14,366 bases of DNA, taken from GCA-003244245 sp052390495. GTDB taxonomy: Bacteria; Actinomycetota; Actinomycetes; Mycobacteriales; Pseudonocardiaceae. The notes under the pieces were generated by a model. That model had not been told where the DNA came from, made no database searches, and saw only the letters and a list, made by a program, of their open reading frames with translations. Below are positions 5,836-13,715 of the stretch, in pieces (positions within the stretch are counted from its first letter, which is position 1; each line of letters opens with the position of its first letter). The stretch lies in contig JBQTGW010000152.1 of the NCBI GenBank assembly GCA_052390495.1, positions 1 to 14,366 on the forward strand. The letters run 5' to 3'. A program made the position numbers and the translations under genes.

Positions 5836-6797
5836 CCTGCGCATCCGCCCCGGATGGGCGTGTCGTCGTGGCACTGTCCCGCCGCCTCGGCGCGGTACTG
5901 CCCGCCGCCGCGGTCCGGCTGCTGCGGGAAGGGGCTGCCCTGCTCGCGGACACCGACGTACCTGCCGAGCTGGCCGAGCAATACGGTGCACGATCCGAAA
6001 CCGACCCAGCTGGCGGGCTGTTGCTGACGCTGGACCCCGCCACCGGGGTAGCGGCGCGCTGGGTGGCGGCAGGCGCTGTCGTGCTGCGCACCCCACAACC
6101 CCCGGGCGCCGGACTGCTGGACGCGGTCGCCGTGATGGATCGACTGCGCTCCCCAGGCGGCTGCCCGTGGGACGCCGAGCAGACCCATCGCTCGCTGATG
6201 CCCTATCTCATCGAGGAGACCTACGAGCTGTACCAGGCGTTGGAAGACGGCGACATCGACGGGCTGCGCGAGGAACTCGGCGACGTGCTGCTGCAGGTGC
6301 TCTTCCACGCGCGGGTCGCCCAGGAGATGACAGGCAAGGGTTTCGATATCGACGCGGTGGCCACCGAACTGGTGACCAAGCTGGTCGCCAGGCACCCGCA
6401 CGTGTTCGCGGGCACCGAGCAGGTGCGTACCGCCGCCGCCCAGGAAGTCCGCTGGGAGCAGCTCAAGCGCGCCGAGAAACGCCGCGAGTCCAGCGTCGAC
6501 GGGGTGGCGTTTGGCCAGCCTGCGCTGGCGCTTGCCGCCAAGCTGGTGTCCCGGACTACCCGGGCCGGGTTGCCCCCTGACCTGCTGTCTCGGGCAGGCG
6601 GCGGTACCGGCGGGGCCCTGTTTGCGCTGGCAGGCGCAGCGAAACTGGCCGGGGAGGACCCGGAAGCGGCAGCCCGCAGCGCCGCCCGGCGCTTCGCCGA
6701 CGACGTGCGCGCCGCCGAGCGCTCCGCCCGCGCGGCTGGGCTGGACCCCGCGGCACTTACCGCGGCGCAGTGGCGGGAGCACTGGCCGAAGGCGTAA
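5832..6797 (+). CDS. mazG: Nucleoside triphosphate pyrophosphohydrolase MazG
   Basis: MazG hydrolyses (d)NTPs to monophosphate and pyrophosphate, cleaning the nucleotide pool and affecting (p)ppGpp responses. The 321-residue protein has the actinobacterial N-terminal extension (about 1-90), then the MazG domain with CPWD (111-114), the metal-binding EETYE (128-132) and EELGD (147-151), LLQVLFHARVAQE, and later GQPALALAAKL. It ends in the usual W-x-x-H-W-P tail, without the charged extension of the M. tuberculosis protein. GTG at 5832 is used because it forms a GTGA overlap with the preceding stop; the longer in-frame ORF from 5748 would overlap the previous gene by almost 90 bp. It is in the same transcription unit as the SurA-like gene and probably the lytic transglycosylase. 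Confidence 0.95.
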   Translation: MTCASAPDGRVVVALSRRLGAVLPAAAVRLLREGAALLADTDVPAELAEQYGARSETDPAGGLLLTLDPATGVAARWVAAGAVVLRTPQPPGAGLLDAVAVMDRLRSPGGCPWDAEQTHRSLMPYLIEETYELYQALEDGDIDGLREELGDVLLQVLFHARVAQEMTGKGFDIDAVATELVTKLVARHPHVFAGTEQVRTAAAQEVRWEQLKRAEKRRESSVDGVAFGQPALALAAKLVSRTTRAGLPPDLLSRAGGGTGGALFALAGAAKLAGEDPEAAARSAARRFADDVRAAERSARAAGLDPAALTAAQWREHWPKA

Positions 6798-6827
6798 CTC
6801 TTCACCCGATCGGTCGTTGACCAACGG

Positions 6828-7757
6828 ATGGGTGGAGACGAGCGTGCCGGTGCGCGAACCGGGCAATCCGAGGATGAGCTGCCCCCGGAGGGCGAGTTAC
6901 CTGTTCAGCGCCGTCCCAAGCTGGGTGGTTACGTTCTGCGCGGTGTGCTGTCAGCCGGGGTGCTGGCTTGCGCCGGTCTGGTCGTGGTGGCACTGGGCGG
7001 AGTGGCCGCCCCGCTGCCCGACCGCGGGATCGCCCAGCCCGCTCCGGCGGTGATGGCCGCCCCCGCTGCGCTGCCCACCGTTCCTGAGCCGGTCCGCTCC
7101 CCGGTGGTGCCGCAGCAGCCCCCCGCGCAGGCCGAGAGCCAACCTGAGCAGCAAGCCGAGGCGGCGCTGCCAGCTACGGCGCCACAGGTCGCGTTCTCCG
7201 CATGGGCGTCCCGGGTGGCCCCAGTGACCGGGATTCCACAGCGGGCGCTGCAGGCCTACGCGAACGCCCACGCCGCGATGGCCGCCACCGAGCCGCGTTG
7301 CCAGCTAACGTGGGTGACCCTGGCTGGAATCGCCCTCATCGAGTCCAACCATGCCAGCGGCCCGAACCGCATCCTTGGCCAGGACGGACGGCCGTCGACG
7401 CCGATCATCGGAATACCGCTGAACGGTGGACCTGGCGTGCGGTCCATTGGGGACACCGACGGTGGCTACCTGGACGGCGACCGGGTGTGGGACAGGGCCG
7501 TCGGGCCCTTTCAGTTCATCCCGTCCACCTGGGCGATGTGGCGCTCGGATGGCGACGGGGACGGTGTCGCCGAACCGCAGGACATCGACGACGCCGCGGT
7601 CGCCGCAGCGCGTTACCTGTGCGCGGGCGGCCGTGACCTCGCGACCGGTGAAGGCTGGCTGCAGGCAATACTGTCCTACAACAACTCCGTCGAGTACGCA
7701 CAGAAGGTCTACACAGCGTCGCAGACCTACGCCAAGAGTGCGGCGGACATCGACTGA
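6828..7757 (+). CDS. Membrane-anchored lytic murein transglycosylase (LpqU position)
   Basis: This 309-residue enzyme should cleave the glycan strands of peptidoglycan outside the membrane. A cytosolic N-terminus (1-34), one membrane helix (about 35-61) and a Pro/Ala/Gln-rich spacer (about 65-120) lead to the catalytic domain (about 122-305). The key Glu lies in ALIESNH (E172), followed by AVGPFQFIPSTWAMW, the D-rich loop DGDGDG, AARYLCAGG and LSYNNSVEYAQKV, all typical of the actinobacterial transglycosylase family. It stands between mazG and eno as LpqU does in mycobacteria, but the Cys at 48 sits mid-helix, so lipidation is doubtful. The ATG at 6828 has no good ribosome site; a short CGTTG-AC-CAACG repeat precedes it. 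A TTA codon occurs at residue 24. Confidence 0.9.
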   Translation: MGGDERAGARTGQSEDELPPEGELPVQRRPKLGGYVLRGVLSAGVLACAGLVVVALGGVAAPLPDRGIAQPAPAVMAAPAALPTVPEPVRSPVVPQQPPAQAESQPEQQAEAALPATAPQVAFSAWASRVAPVTGIPQRALQAYANAHAAMAATEPRCQLTWVTLAGIALIESNHASGPNRILGQDGRPSTPIIGIPLNGGPGVRSIGDTDGGYLDGDRVWDRAVGPFQFIPSTWAMWRSDGDGDGVAEPQDIDDAAVAAARYLCAGGRDLATGEGWLQAILSYNNSVEYAQKVYTASQTYAKSAADID

Positions 7758-7783
7758 GATCGTGGCCCCGGGCGGGTGAATCT

Positions 7784-8173
7784 TCAGTGCTCCCTGGCCG
7801 CCAGCCGCATCCGTACTTCGTTGAGTGCTTCCTGGTAGTCCGGTGTGGGGTTCATCGCTGCGGCCATCGCGAGCTGGGCCCGGGCCTCTTCGAGCCGACC
7901 CTGTCGCTGCAATGTCCGACCTAGGGCGAGGCGTGCATAGTGGTCCGACGGGTTGTGTTCAAGTACTCGAAGGAATGCTTCCTCCGCACGCCTCAGCTGG
8001 GCAGACTGCAGATAGGCCCGGCCAGCTAGTAACTGTACGCTCGGGGCGTCGGGCTCGGCGTCGAGAACGGGTCGAAGCTCCCGGAGGGCTTCTAGGGGAC
8101 GTCGCTCGGAGACCAACGACTCCGCGAGCCGAAACTGCTCGAAGACGTCCGCTGGGGGGTCGGCAGCGTTCAT
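7784..8173 (-). CDS. TPR-repeat protein
   Basis: The 129-residue protein is nearly all tetratricopeptide repeats: one near 12-42 (FRLAESLVSERRPLEALREL), a second near 46-77 (VQLLAGRAYLQSAQLRRAEE) and a third near 80-112 (ARLALGRTLQRQGRLEEARA). Such scaffolds bind other proteins; the partner is unknown. ATG 8173 is chosen because the repeats begin right after it. A -10-like TAACGT on the minus strand (8189-8184) would start transcription about four bases before that ATG, so it may be translated from a nearly leaderless message. An upstream in-frame GTG (8236) would add 21 residues but has little support. It converges on the transglycosylase gene and diverges from eno. The 26-bp gap 7758-7783 shows no clear terminator. 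Confidence 0.85.
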   Translation of the reverse strand: MNAADPPADVFEQFRLAESLVSERRPLEALRELRPVLDAEPDAPSVQLLAGRAYLQSAQLRRAEEAFLRVLEHNPSDHYARLALGRTLQRQGRLEEARAQLAMAAAMNPTPDYQEALNEVRMRLAAREH

Positions 8174-8354
8174 GGTTGCACCAACGTTACGCGGCGGTGC
8201 GCAAGCGGACGAGACTTGACAATCGCTCACCCTCACCTGAACCGAACGTGCGCGCCTCCGGCGGGCCGCACCGGGCCGCGGTTACGCTTGGAACCGCCCC
8301 GGCGGCGAGTTCCCCAGCGGCAGATACACCAGCAGCAGATAGGAGCACACCGAA
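8174..8354. promoter_or_regulatory. Divergent TPR/eno intergenic region with candidate promoters
   Basis: On the minus strand TAACGT (8189-8184) fits a -10 box for the TPR gene, without a recognisable -35. On the plus strand TACGCT (8283-8288) fits TAnnnT and would give eno a leader of about 60 nt; no matching -35 is seen. An isolated perfect TTGACA stands at 8216-8221, but no good -10 follows at the right distance. A near-direct repeat, CAGCGGCAGATA (8315-8326) and CAGCAGCAGATA (8330-8341), immediately precedes AGGAG (8341-8345), the eno ribosome site. Confidence 0.35.
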
Positions 8355-9641
8355 GTGGCCGTCATCGAACAGGTCGGAGCCCGCGAGATCCTGGACTCCC
8401 GCGGGAACCCCACCGTCGAAGTCGAGATCGCGCTCGACGACGGCACGCTCGGCCGGGCCGCCGTGCCCTCCGGTGCGTCGACGGGGGAGCACGAGGCGGT
8501 GGAACTGCGCGACGGTGACCCGCAGCGCTACCTCGGCAAGGGCGTGCAGGGCGCGGTCCAGGCAGTGCTCGATGAGATCGGGCCCGAACTGATCGGCATC
8601 GAGGCCATCGAACAGCGCGTGGTGGACCAGAAGCTGGTCGACCTGGACGGTACGCCGGATAAGTCCCGGCTGGGCGCCAATGCGATTCTCGGGGTCTCCC
8701 TGGCGGTCGCCAAGGCGGCGGCCGAGTCCAGCGGTCTGGAGTTGTTCCGCTACCTGGGCGGCCCCAATGCGCATGTGCTGCCGGTGCCGATGCTGAACAT
8801 TCTCAACGGTGGTGCGCACGCTGACACCGGCGTCGACGTGCAGGAATTCATGATCGCCCCAATCGGTGCTGACTCGTTCAGCGAGGCGCTGCGCTGGGGC
8901 ACCGAGACCTACCACGCGCTCAAGTCGGTGCTCAAGTCCCAGGGGTTGCCCACCGGACTCGGCGACGAGGGCGGCTTCGCGCCCGACCTGCCCGCCACCC
9001 GGGACGCGCTGGATCTCATCGTCACCGCGGTGGAGAAAGCTGGCTACACCCTTGGCGGGGACATTTCGCTCGCCCTGGACGTGGCCGCCACCGAGTTCTT
9101 CTCCGACGGCTTCTACACCTTCGAGAAGACCAAGCGCAGCGCCGAACAGATGATTAGCTTCTACGCCGAACTGCTCGAGGCATACCCACTGGTGTCCATC
9201 GAGGACCCGCTGGCTGAGGACGACTGGGACGGCTGGGTCCAGCTCACCGCCCAGATCGGTGGCCGGGTGCAGCTGGTCGGGGACGACCTGTTCGTCACCA
9301 ACCCGGAGCGTCTGGAGGAGGGCATCACCCGTCGAGCCGCCAACGCGCTGCTGGTCAAGGTCAACCAGATCGGCACGCTGTCGGAGACCCTGGACGCGGT
9401 GGCGCTCGCGCAGTCCTACGGGTACCGCTGCATGATGAGCCACCGCTCGGGGGAGACCGAGGACACCACGATCGCCGATCTCGCGGTGGCGGTTGGTTGC
9501 GGCCAGATCAAGGCGGGCGCCCCGGCGCGCTCGGAGCGGGTGGCGAAGTACAACCAGCTGCTGCGGATCGAGGATGCCCTCGGAGACGCAGCGCGCTACG
9601 CCGGGGATCTGGCGTTCGCCCGGCTGGCCCCGGGGGGCTGA
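8355..9641 (+). CDS. eno: Enolase (phosphopyruvate hydratase)
   Basis: Enolase interconverts 2-phosphoglycerate and phosphoenolpyruvate in glycolysis. At 428 residues it is full length. Visible motifs are SGASTGEHEA (39-48, the mobile loop), GDEGGFAP (from 203, catalytic Glu205), metal-binding acids in LALDVA, SIEDPLAEDDWDG and LVGDDLFVTN, the catalytic Lys335 in LLVKVNQIGTLSETLDA, and SHRSGETEDT (from 362). No active-site residue is missing. GTG at 8355 has AGGAG nine bases upstream. It heads a run of same-strand genes (ftsB-like, DUF501, ppx) with gaps of a few bases, an arrangement well conserved in Actinobacteria. Confidence 0.99.
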   Translation: MAVIEQVGAREILDSRGNPTVEVEIALDDGTLGRAAVPSGASTGEHEAVELRDGDPQRYLGKGVQGAVQAVLDEIGPELIGIEAIEQRVVDQKLVDLDGTPDKSRLGANAILGVSLAVAKAAAESSGLELFRYLGGPNAHVLPVPMLNILNGGAHADTGVDVQEFMIAPIGADSFSEALRWGTETYHALKSVLKSQGLPTGLGDEGGFAPDLPATRDALDLIVTAVEKAGYTLGGDISLALDVAATEFFSDGFYTFEKTKRSAEQMISFYAELLEAYPLVSIEDPLAEDDWDGWVQLTAQIGGRVQLVGDDLFVTNPERLEEGITRRAANALLVKVNQIGTLSETLDAVALAQSYGYRCMMSHRSGETEDTTIADLAVAVGCGQIKAGAPARSERVAKYNQLLRIEDALGDAARYAGDLAFARLAPGG

Positions 9642-9646
9642 GTCGG

Positions 9647-10018
9647 ATGCGGGGCCACGCGTTCGGCATCACCTCGCCGCGCCGGGCTGCGATGCTGGCC
9701 CTGGTCGTCTGCGCGTTGATGCTGAGCGTGGCGGTGCCGCTGCGCAACTACGTGAGCCAGCGCAACGAGCTGGCAGCGGTACACGAGCAGCAGGAGATCC
9801 TCACCGACCAGGTGGCTGAACTGGAGCGCCGCCGCGCCCTGCTGGCGGACCCGCGGCACATCGAGGCGCAGGCCCGTGAGCGGTTGCGCTACGTTCAGCC
9901 GGGTCAGACGCCGTATGTAGTGCAGCTGCCCGCCAGCGCGACCGAGCCCAGCACCGGCGACGTTGCACCCGACGAGTCGTGGTTCACCCGACTGTGGGAG
10001 TCGATCGTCGGTGGCTGA
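9647..10018 (+). CDS. ftsB: FtsB/DivIC-type septum formation protein
   Basis: The 123-residue protein has the bitopic layout of the septum formation initiator family. A short cytosolic basic N-terminus is followed by one membrane helix (about 13-32), an extracytoplasmic coiled coil (about 36-66, with QQEILTDQVAELERRRALLADP) and the family's signature HIEAQARERLRYVQPGQTPYV. Such proteins link FtsL and FtsQ in the divisome. The C-terminal tail is short and acidic and ends with WFTRLWESIVGG. The ATG lies five bases after the enolase stop, and the G-run before it (9632-9637) probably serves as ribosome site. The downstream DUF501 gene starts within it. The position matches Rv1024 of M. tuberculosis. 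Confidence 0.93.
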   Translation: MRGHAFGITSPRRAAMLALVVCALMLSVAVPLRNYVSQRNELAAVHEQQEILTDQVAELERRRALLADPRHIEAQARERLRYVQPGQTPYVVQLPASATEPSTGDVAPDESWFTRLWESIVGG

Positions 10019-10517
10019 GGCGCTTCCGGAACTGGACTGCACCCAGATCCCTCCCGCTGACCGGGAAGCGGTCGTCGCTCAGCTCGGCCGTGCGCCGCGG
10101 GGGCTGTGGTCGGTTGCCCATCGTTGCCCGTGTGGGCGGCCCAGCGTGGTGCGGACGCATCCCCGGCTCGCGGACGGCACCCCGTTTCCCACCCTCTACT
10201 ACCTCACCTGCCGCAGGCTGGCCGGGCTGGTCAGTACCGTCGAGGCCAGTGGGGCGATGCGGGAGATGACCGACCGGCTGGCCAGTGAACCCCAGCTGGC
10301 GCAGCGCTACCGGGCCGCGCACGAGTCCTACCTCGCCGAGCGCGACGCGCTGGAACCGCTCGGCACGCAGGTCAGCGCGGGCGGAATGCCGGAGCGGGTG
10401 AAATGCCTGCACGTCCACGTCGCCCACGCGCTGGCCGGTGGGCCGGGGCGCAACCCGTTCGGGGATCAAGTACTGGACCAGATCGGTGACTGGTGGACCG
10501 CGGGCACATGCATCTAA
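10011..10517 (+). CDS. DUF501 domain protein
   Basis: The 168-residue protein is a standard DUF501 member. The features are HRCPCGRPSVVRTHPRL (about 41-57), GTPFPTLYYLTCRRL (61-75), a charged helix with RYRAAHESYLAERDAL, and the late KCLHVHVAHALAGG with GRNPFGD. The conserved Cys and His residues (C43, C45 and the CLHVHVAH group) suggest metal binding, though no function has been shown. GTG at 10011 overlaps the stop of the preceding gene by eight bases and has GGGAG (9996-10000) upstream; an earlier frame-open stretch to 9963 is not needed. It lies between the division gene and ppx, as in most actinobacteria. Confidence 0.93.
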   Translation: MAEALPELDCTQIPPADREAVVAQLGRAPRGLWSVAHRCPCGRPSVVRTHPRLADGTPFPTLYYLTCRRLAGLVSTVEASGAMREMTDRLASEPQLAQRYRAAHESYLAERDALEPLGTQVSAGGMPERVKCLHVHVAHALAGGPGRNPFGDQVLDQIGDWWTAGTCI

Positions 10518-10532
10518 TTATCGGAGGTGGGT

Positions 10533-11498
10533 ATGACCAGGGTGGCGGCAATCGACTGCGGGACCAACTCGATCCGCCTGCTCGTTGCGGACCTGCCAGT
10601 AGCGGGGAAGTCGGCAGTGGCGGGGAAGCCGGTACTGCGCGACGTGCACCGCGAGATGCGCATCGTCCGGCTCGGTCAGGGCGTTGACGCCACCGGTCGG
10701 CTGGCCCCGGAGGCACTGGAGCGAACCCGCGTGGCGCTGGCCGACTACGCGGCCTTCATCCGGGGTTCCGCGGTCGAGCGGGTCCGGATGGTGGCCACCT
10801 CGGCGACTCGCGACGCGACCAATCGGGATGACTTCTTCGCGATGGTCCGGGTGACCCTCGGCGTCGAAGCAGAGGTGATCACCGGAGATGAGGAGGCCCG
10901 GCTGTCCTTCACCGGCGCGGTCGGGGATTTGGATCCCACCGATGGGCCGTTCCTCGTCGTCGATGTGGGGGGCGGTTCCACTGAGGTGGTACTGGGTCAC
11001 TGGGATGGCGCCCACGCCGACGTGACGGCGGCGAGGTCGGTCGACATCGGCTGCGTGCGGATCACCGAGCGGCACCTCCGCACTGCTCCCGCGACACCCG
11101 ACGACGTCCGGATGGCTGAGCTGTTCGCCGCGCAGACCTTGGCGGAAGCCTTCGCGGACGTGCCGGTGGGCAAGGCCCGCACCTGGGTCGGGGTGGCGGG
11201 CACCATCACCACCCTGTCTGCTGTCGCACAGCAGCTCCCGGAGTACGACGCTTTTCGTACCCACCTGTCCCGGTTGTCGCTGGCGCAGCTGCGCGCCACG
11301 GCTGCGAAGTTGCTGGCCTCGACGTACGAACAGCGGGCGAGCAACCCCGCCATCCATCCCGGCCGGGTCGACGTCATCGCCGGAGGTGCGCTCGTCGTCC
11401 GGGTGCTCGCCGACGAGCTGCACGCCCGCGCGGGTATCGGCGAACTCGTGGTCAGCGAGCACGACATCCTCGACGGCATCGCCCTCGGCCTCGCGTGA
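10533..11498 (+). CDS. ppx: Ppx/GppA exopolyphosphatase
   Basis: This enzyme family releases phosphate from polyphosphate ends or from pppGpp; it belongs to the ASKHA fold of sugar kinases and actin. The 321-residue protein shows the phosphate-1 motif AAIDCGTNSIRLLVAD (5-20), RLGQGVDATGRL, SATRDATN, the VITGDEEARLSF segment and the phosphate-2 loop DVGGGSTEV (144-152). It has only the two N-terminal domains, like the short Ppx proteins of mycobacteria. The ATG at 10533 is chosen over in-frame GTG 10527 because GGAGG occupies 10523-10527. The ORF ends EHDILDGIALGLA, a typical family end. Which substrate dominates cannot be read from sequence. Confidence 0.96.
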   Translation: MTRVAAIDCGTNSIRLLVADLPVAGKSAVAGKPVLRDVHREMRIVRLGQGVDATGRLAPEALERTRVALADYAAFIRGSAVERVRMVATSATRDATNRDDFFAMVRVTLGVEAEVITGDEEARLSFTGAVGDLDPTDGPFLVVDVGGGSTEVVLGHWDGAHADVTAARSVDIGCVRITERHLRTAPATPDDVRMAELFAAQTLAEAFADVPVGKARTWVGVAGTITTLSAVAQQLPEYDAFRTHLSRLSLAQLRATAAKLLASTYEQRASNPAIHPGRVDVIAGGALVVRVLADELHARAGIGELVVSEHDILDGIALGLA

Positions 11499-11506
11499 GG
11501 CGCTGT

Positions 11507-11572
11507 GTGCATCAGCGTCGGACACAGCGTGCACCAGTGCCGGACACAGCGTGCACCAGTGCCGGACACAGC
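11507..11572 (+). repeat. Three tandem 22-bp repeats between ppx and the uracil-DNA glycosylase gene
   Basis: Units lie at 11507-11528, 11529-11550 and 11551-11572. The last two are identical; the first differs at three positions. A decayed fourth unit (11573-11594, 14 of 22 matches) follows. Each unit begins GTGCA and ends CGGACACAGC. The unit is not a multiple of three, so it is a DNA repeat and not a peptide repeat, but three units (66 bp) preserve frame. It may act on transcription or be an expandable intergenic repeat. Confidence 0.85.
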
Positions 11573-12283
11573 GTGCATGAGGGACTGACACGCGGGGTTG
11601 CGGATTTGGGGGGCTTGGACTACGAGGTGACGCGGTGCGGGGTTTGTCCGCGGTTGGTGGCGTGGCGGGAGCGGGTGGCGGTGGAGAAGCGGGCTGCTTT
11701 CCGCGACCAGACCTATTGGGGGCGTGCGGTTCCTGGGTTTGGGCCATCGGATGCTGCGATTGCTATCGTCGGGCTCGCGCCTGCTGCGCATGGCGCTAAT
11801 CGGACTGGCCGGATGTTCACTGGCGACCGTTCGGGTGATGTGCTTTATGCCGCGCTGCACACTGTCGGTCTGGCTTCGCAACCGAGCAGCACCCATGCCG
11901 GTGACGGGCTGACGCTGCGCCATACTCGGATCACCGCCCCGGTCCACTGTGCGCCTCCGGCGAACAAGCCCACCCCCGCCGAGCGCGACGCCTGCCGTCC
12001 CTGGCTGGTCCGGGAACTCGAACTGCTCCGCCCGACGCTGCGGGCGGTGGTGGTGCTCGGCGGTTTCGGCTGGCAGGCACTGCTGCCCGCGCTGGCCGCC
12101 GCAGGTTGGCCGGTTCCGACTCCGCGGCCCCGGTTCGGACACGGCGCCGAGGTGGCGCTGGACGGGCTGCACCTGCTCGGCTGCTACCACGTCAGCCAGC
12201 AGAACACCTTCACCGGACGTCTCACCCCGGCGATGCTGGTCGAGGTCTTGCGCAGGGCCGTTGAGCTGGCCGAGGTCCGATAA
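11573..12283 (+). CDS. udgB: Family-5 uracil-DNA glycosylase (UdgB)
   Basis: The enzyme removes uracil and some other deaminated bases from DNA. With the start used here (236 residues) the family-5 marks are all visible: cluster cysteines C22 and C25 in CGVCPRL, then LVAWRERVAVEKRAAF; GLAPAAHG (67-74) followed by RTGRMFTGDRSGDVLY; C126 and C141 around APPANKPTPAERDA, completing four ligands for a 4Fe-4S cluster; and HVSQQNTFTGRLTP from 206. The start is uncertain. GTG 11495 overlaps the ppx stop as GTGA but would translate the 22-bp repeats. GTG 11573 follows the repeats. TTG 11606 is also possible. It is probably cotranscribed with ppx. The M. tuberculosis relative (Rv1259) has a longer N-terminus, so the upstream start cannot be excluded. 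Confidence 0.94.
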   Translation: MHEGLTRGVADLGGLDYEVTRCGVCPRLVAWRERVAVEKRAAFRDQTYWGRAVPGFGPSDAAIAIVGLAPAAHGANRTGRMFTGDRSGDVLYAALHTVGLASQPSSTHAGDGLTLRHTRITAPVHCAPPANKPTPAERDACRPWLVRELELLRPTLRAVVVLGGFGWQALLPALAAAGWPVPTPRPRFGHGAEVALDGLHLLGCYHVSQQNTFTGRLTPAMLVEVLRRAVELAEVR

Positions 12284-12344
12284 ACGAGCAGAATCACACC
12301 GGATGGCGGGCATGGCTGGCGAGTGTGGCGGGAACACTGGTGGT

Positions 12345-13715
12345 ATGGCTGAGCATGCCGCACCGGCCCACATCCTCATCGTCGGCGGGGGCTATGTGGG
12401 GATGTACACCGCGCTGGGACTGCAGAAGAGGCTGCGCAAGGGCGAGGCGACGATCACTGTGGTGGATCCGCAGCCGAACATGACCTATCAGCCGTTCCTG
12501 CCGGAGGCCGCGGCCGGTTCGGTCGAACCGCGACACGTTGTGGTACCGCTGCGCCGGGTGCTCCGGCGCTGCCAGATCCTCGCAGGCCGGGTCACCCGGG
12601 TCGACCACGCGCATCGGGTCGTGACCATCGAGAACTCCGCGGGCTACGCCGAGCAGCTCGGATACGACCTGCTGGTGATGGCGCCCGGCTCGGTCGCGCG
12701 CACGCTGCCCATCCCGGGCCTGGCCGAGCAGGGCATTGCGTTCAAGACCATCGGTGAGGCGATCTACCTGCGTAACCACGTGCTGTCCCGGCTGGACGCC
12801 GCGGACGCCTCGCTCAACAAGGACCTGCGTCGCAAGCTGCTCACCTTCCTGGTGATCGGCGGTGGGTACGCGGGGATCGAGGCGCTCGCCGAGCTCGAGG
12901 ACATGGCCCGCTACGCCACCCGCTACTACGAGGGCATCGAGCCATCGAACCTGCGTTGGGTGCTGGTGGAGGCCACCGGCCGGATCATGCCGGAGGTGAG
13001 CCCGGCCATGGGCGTCTACACGGCGCGGCGGTTGATGGAGCGCGGCATCGAACTCTTCCTGGAGACCAGGGTCACCTCGATGGTGGGCGGGCACGTGGTG
13101 CTCGACGACGGCACCGAGTTCGACGCCGACACCATCGTGTGGACCGCCGGCGTCAAGGCCAGCCCGCTATTACAGCGGACTGACCTGCCACTGGACGAGA
13201 AGAAGCGGGTGCGCGCCACGGCCACCCTGCAGGTCGTGGACTGCCCGGACGCTTTCTCCGCCGGGGACTGCGCGGCCGTGCCCGACCTGACCTCAGACGA
13301 CCCGAACGCCACCACCGGCCCTTCGGCGCAGCATGCCGTTCGCCAGGCCAAGTTGCTCGCCGCGAACGTGCTCGCGCACCTTCGTGGCCAGCCGCTCAAG
13401 ATGTACCGGCACCGCTACGCGGGATCGGTCGCCAGCCTGGGCCTGTACCGCGGCGCCGCCGAGATCTACGGAATCCGCCTCAAGGGGATCGTCGCGTGGT
13501 TCATGCACCGCACCTACCACCTGAGCCGCATGCCGACCTTCAACCGCAAGGTCCGCGTTGTCGCGGACTGGACCGCGGCCCTATTCTTCCCCCGCGAGGT
13601 GGTGGCGCTGGGCCAACTCAGCGAGCCGAAGGCCGAGTTCGTCCGAGCCACCGCCGCCACGCCGCCGAACCCGAACCCGCCCGGGCGCGGATACCCTGCG
13701 CAGGCGCCCCCGTAG
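12345..13715 (+). CDS. ndh: Type II NADH dehydrogenase (NDH-2)
   Basis: NDH-2 is a membrane-bound flavoenzyme that passes electrons from NADH to the quinone pool without pumping protons. The 456-residue protein has two Rossmann motifs, GGGYVG (14-19, FAD) and GGGYAG (172-177, NADH). It also has the FSAGDCAAVPD flavin segment, AQHAVRQAKLLAANV, and a C-terminal amphipathic region (AWFMHRTYHLSRMP) for membrane attachment. ATG 12345 is used; in-frame ATGs at 12303 and 12312 would add only a Gly-rich lead. No strong ribosome site precedes any of them. A TTA codon occurs at residue 276. The tail is Pro-rich, and its last codons and TAG stop lie inside the following tRNA gene. Confidence 0.95.
   Translation: MAEHAAPAHILIVGGGYVGMYTALGLQKRLRKGEATITVVDPQPNMTYQPFLPEAAAGSVEPRHVVVPLRRVLRRCQILAGRVTRVDHAHRVVTIENSAGYAEQLGYDLLVMAPGSVARTLPIPGLAEQGIAFKTIGEAIYLRNHVLSRLDAADASLNKDLRRKLLTFLVIGGGYAGIEALAELEDMARYATRYYEGIEPSNLRWVLVEATGRIMPEVSPAMGVYTARRLMERGIELFLETRVTSMVGGHVVLDDGTEFDADTIVWTAGVKASPLLQRTDLPLDEKKRVRATATLQVVDCPDAFSAGDCAAVPDLTSDDPNATTGPSAQHAVRQAKLLAANVLAHLRGQPLKMYRHRYAGSVASLGLYRGAAEIYGIRLKGIVAWFMHRTYHLSRMPTFNRKVRVVADWTAALFFPREVVALGQLSEPKAEFVRATAATPPNPNPPGRGYPAQAPP

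Noticed and set aside
4855..6866. Two long minus-strand frames opposite the SurA-like, mazG and transglycosylase genes
   Set aside because: Both are antisense to recognised families and have no motifs or ribosome sites of their own.
7000..7040. Lipoprotein signal in the lytic transglycosylase
   Set aside because: The only candidate cysteine (residue 48) lies in the middle of the hydrophobic helix, with the helix continuing after it, so a membrane anchor is more likely than a lipobox.
8216..8221. Perfect TTGACA as an eno -35 box
   Set aside because: No acceptable -10 follows at 15-19 bp, and the better -10 candidate (8283-8288) is much too far away.
8187..9443. Open frame of 418 codons on the minus strand opposite enolase
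   Set aside because: The plus strand encodes a complete enolase with every catalytic residue; the opposite frame is a mirror effect of high GC codon use.
11507..11572. Possible CRISPR array
   Set aside because: The 22-bp units are directly adjacent with no spacers between them, and no cas genes are nearby.
10518..12379. Long minus-strand frames opposite ppx and udgB
   Set aside because: The plus-strand genes are well-defined families; the minus frames show low-complexity Arg/Pro/His composition.
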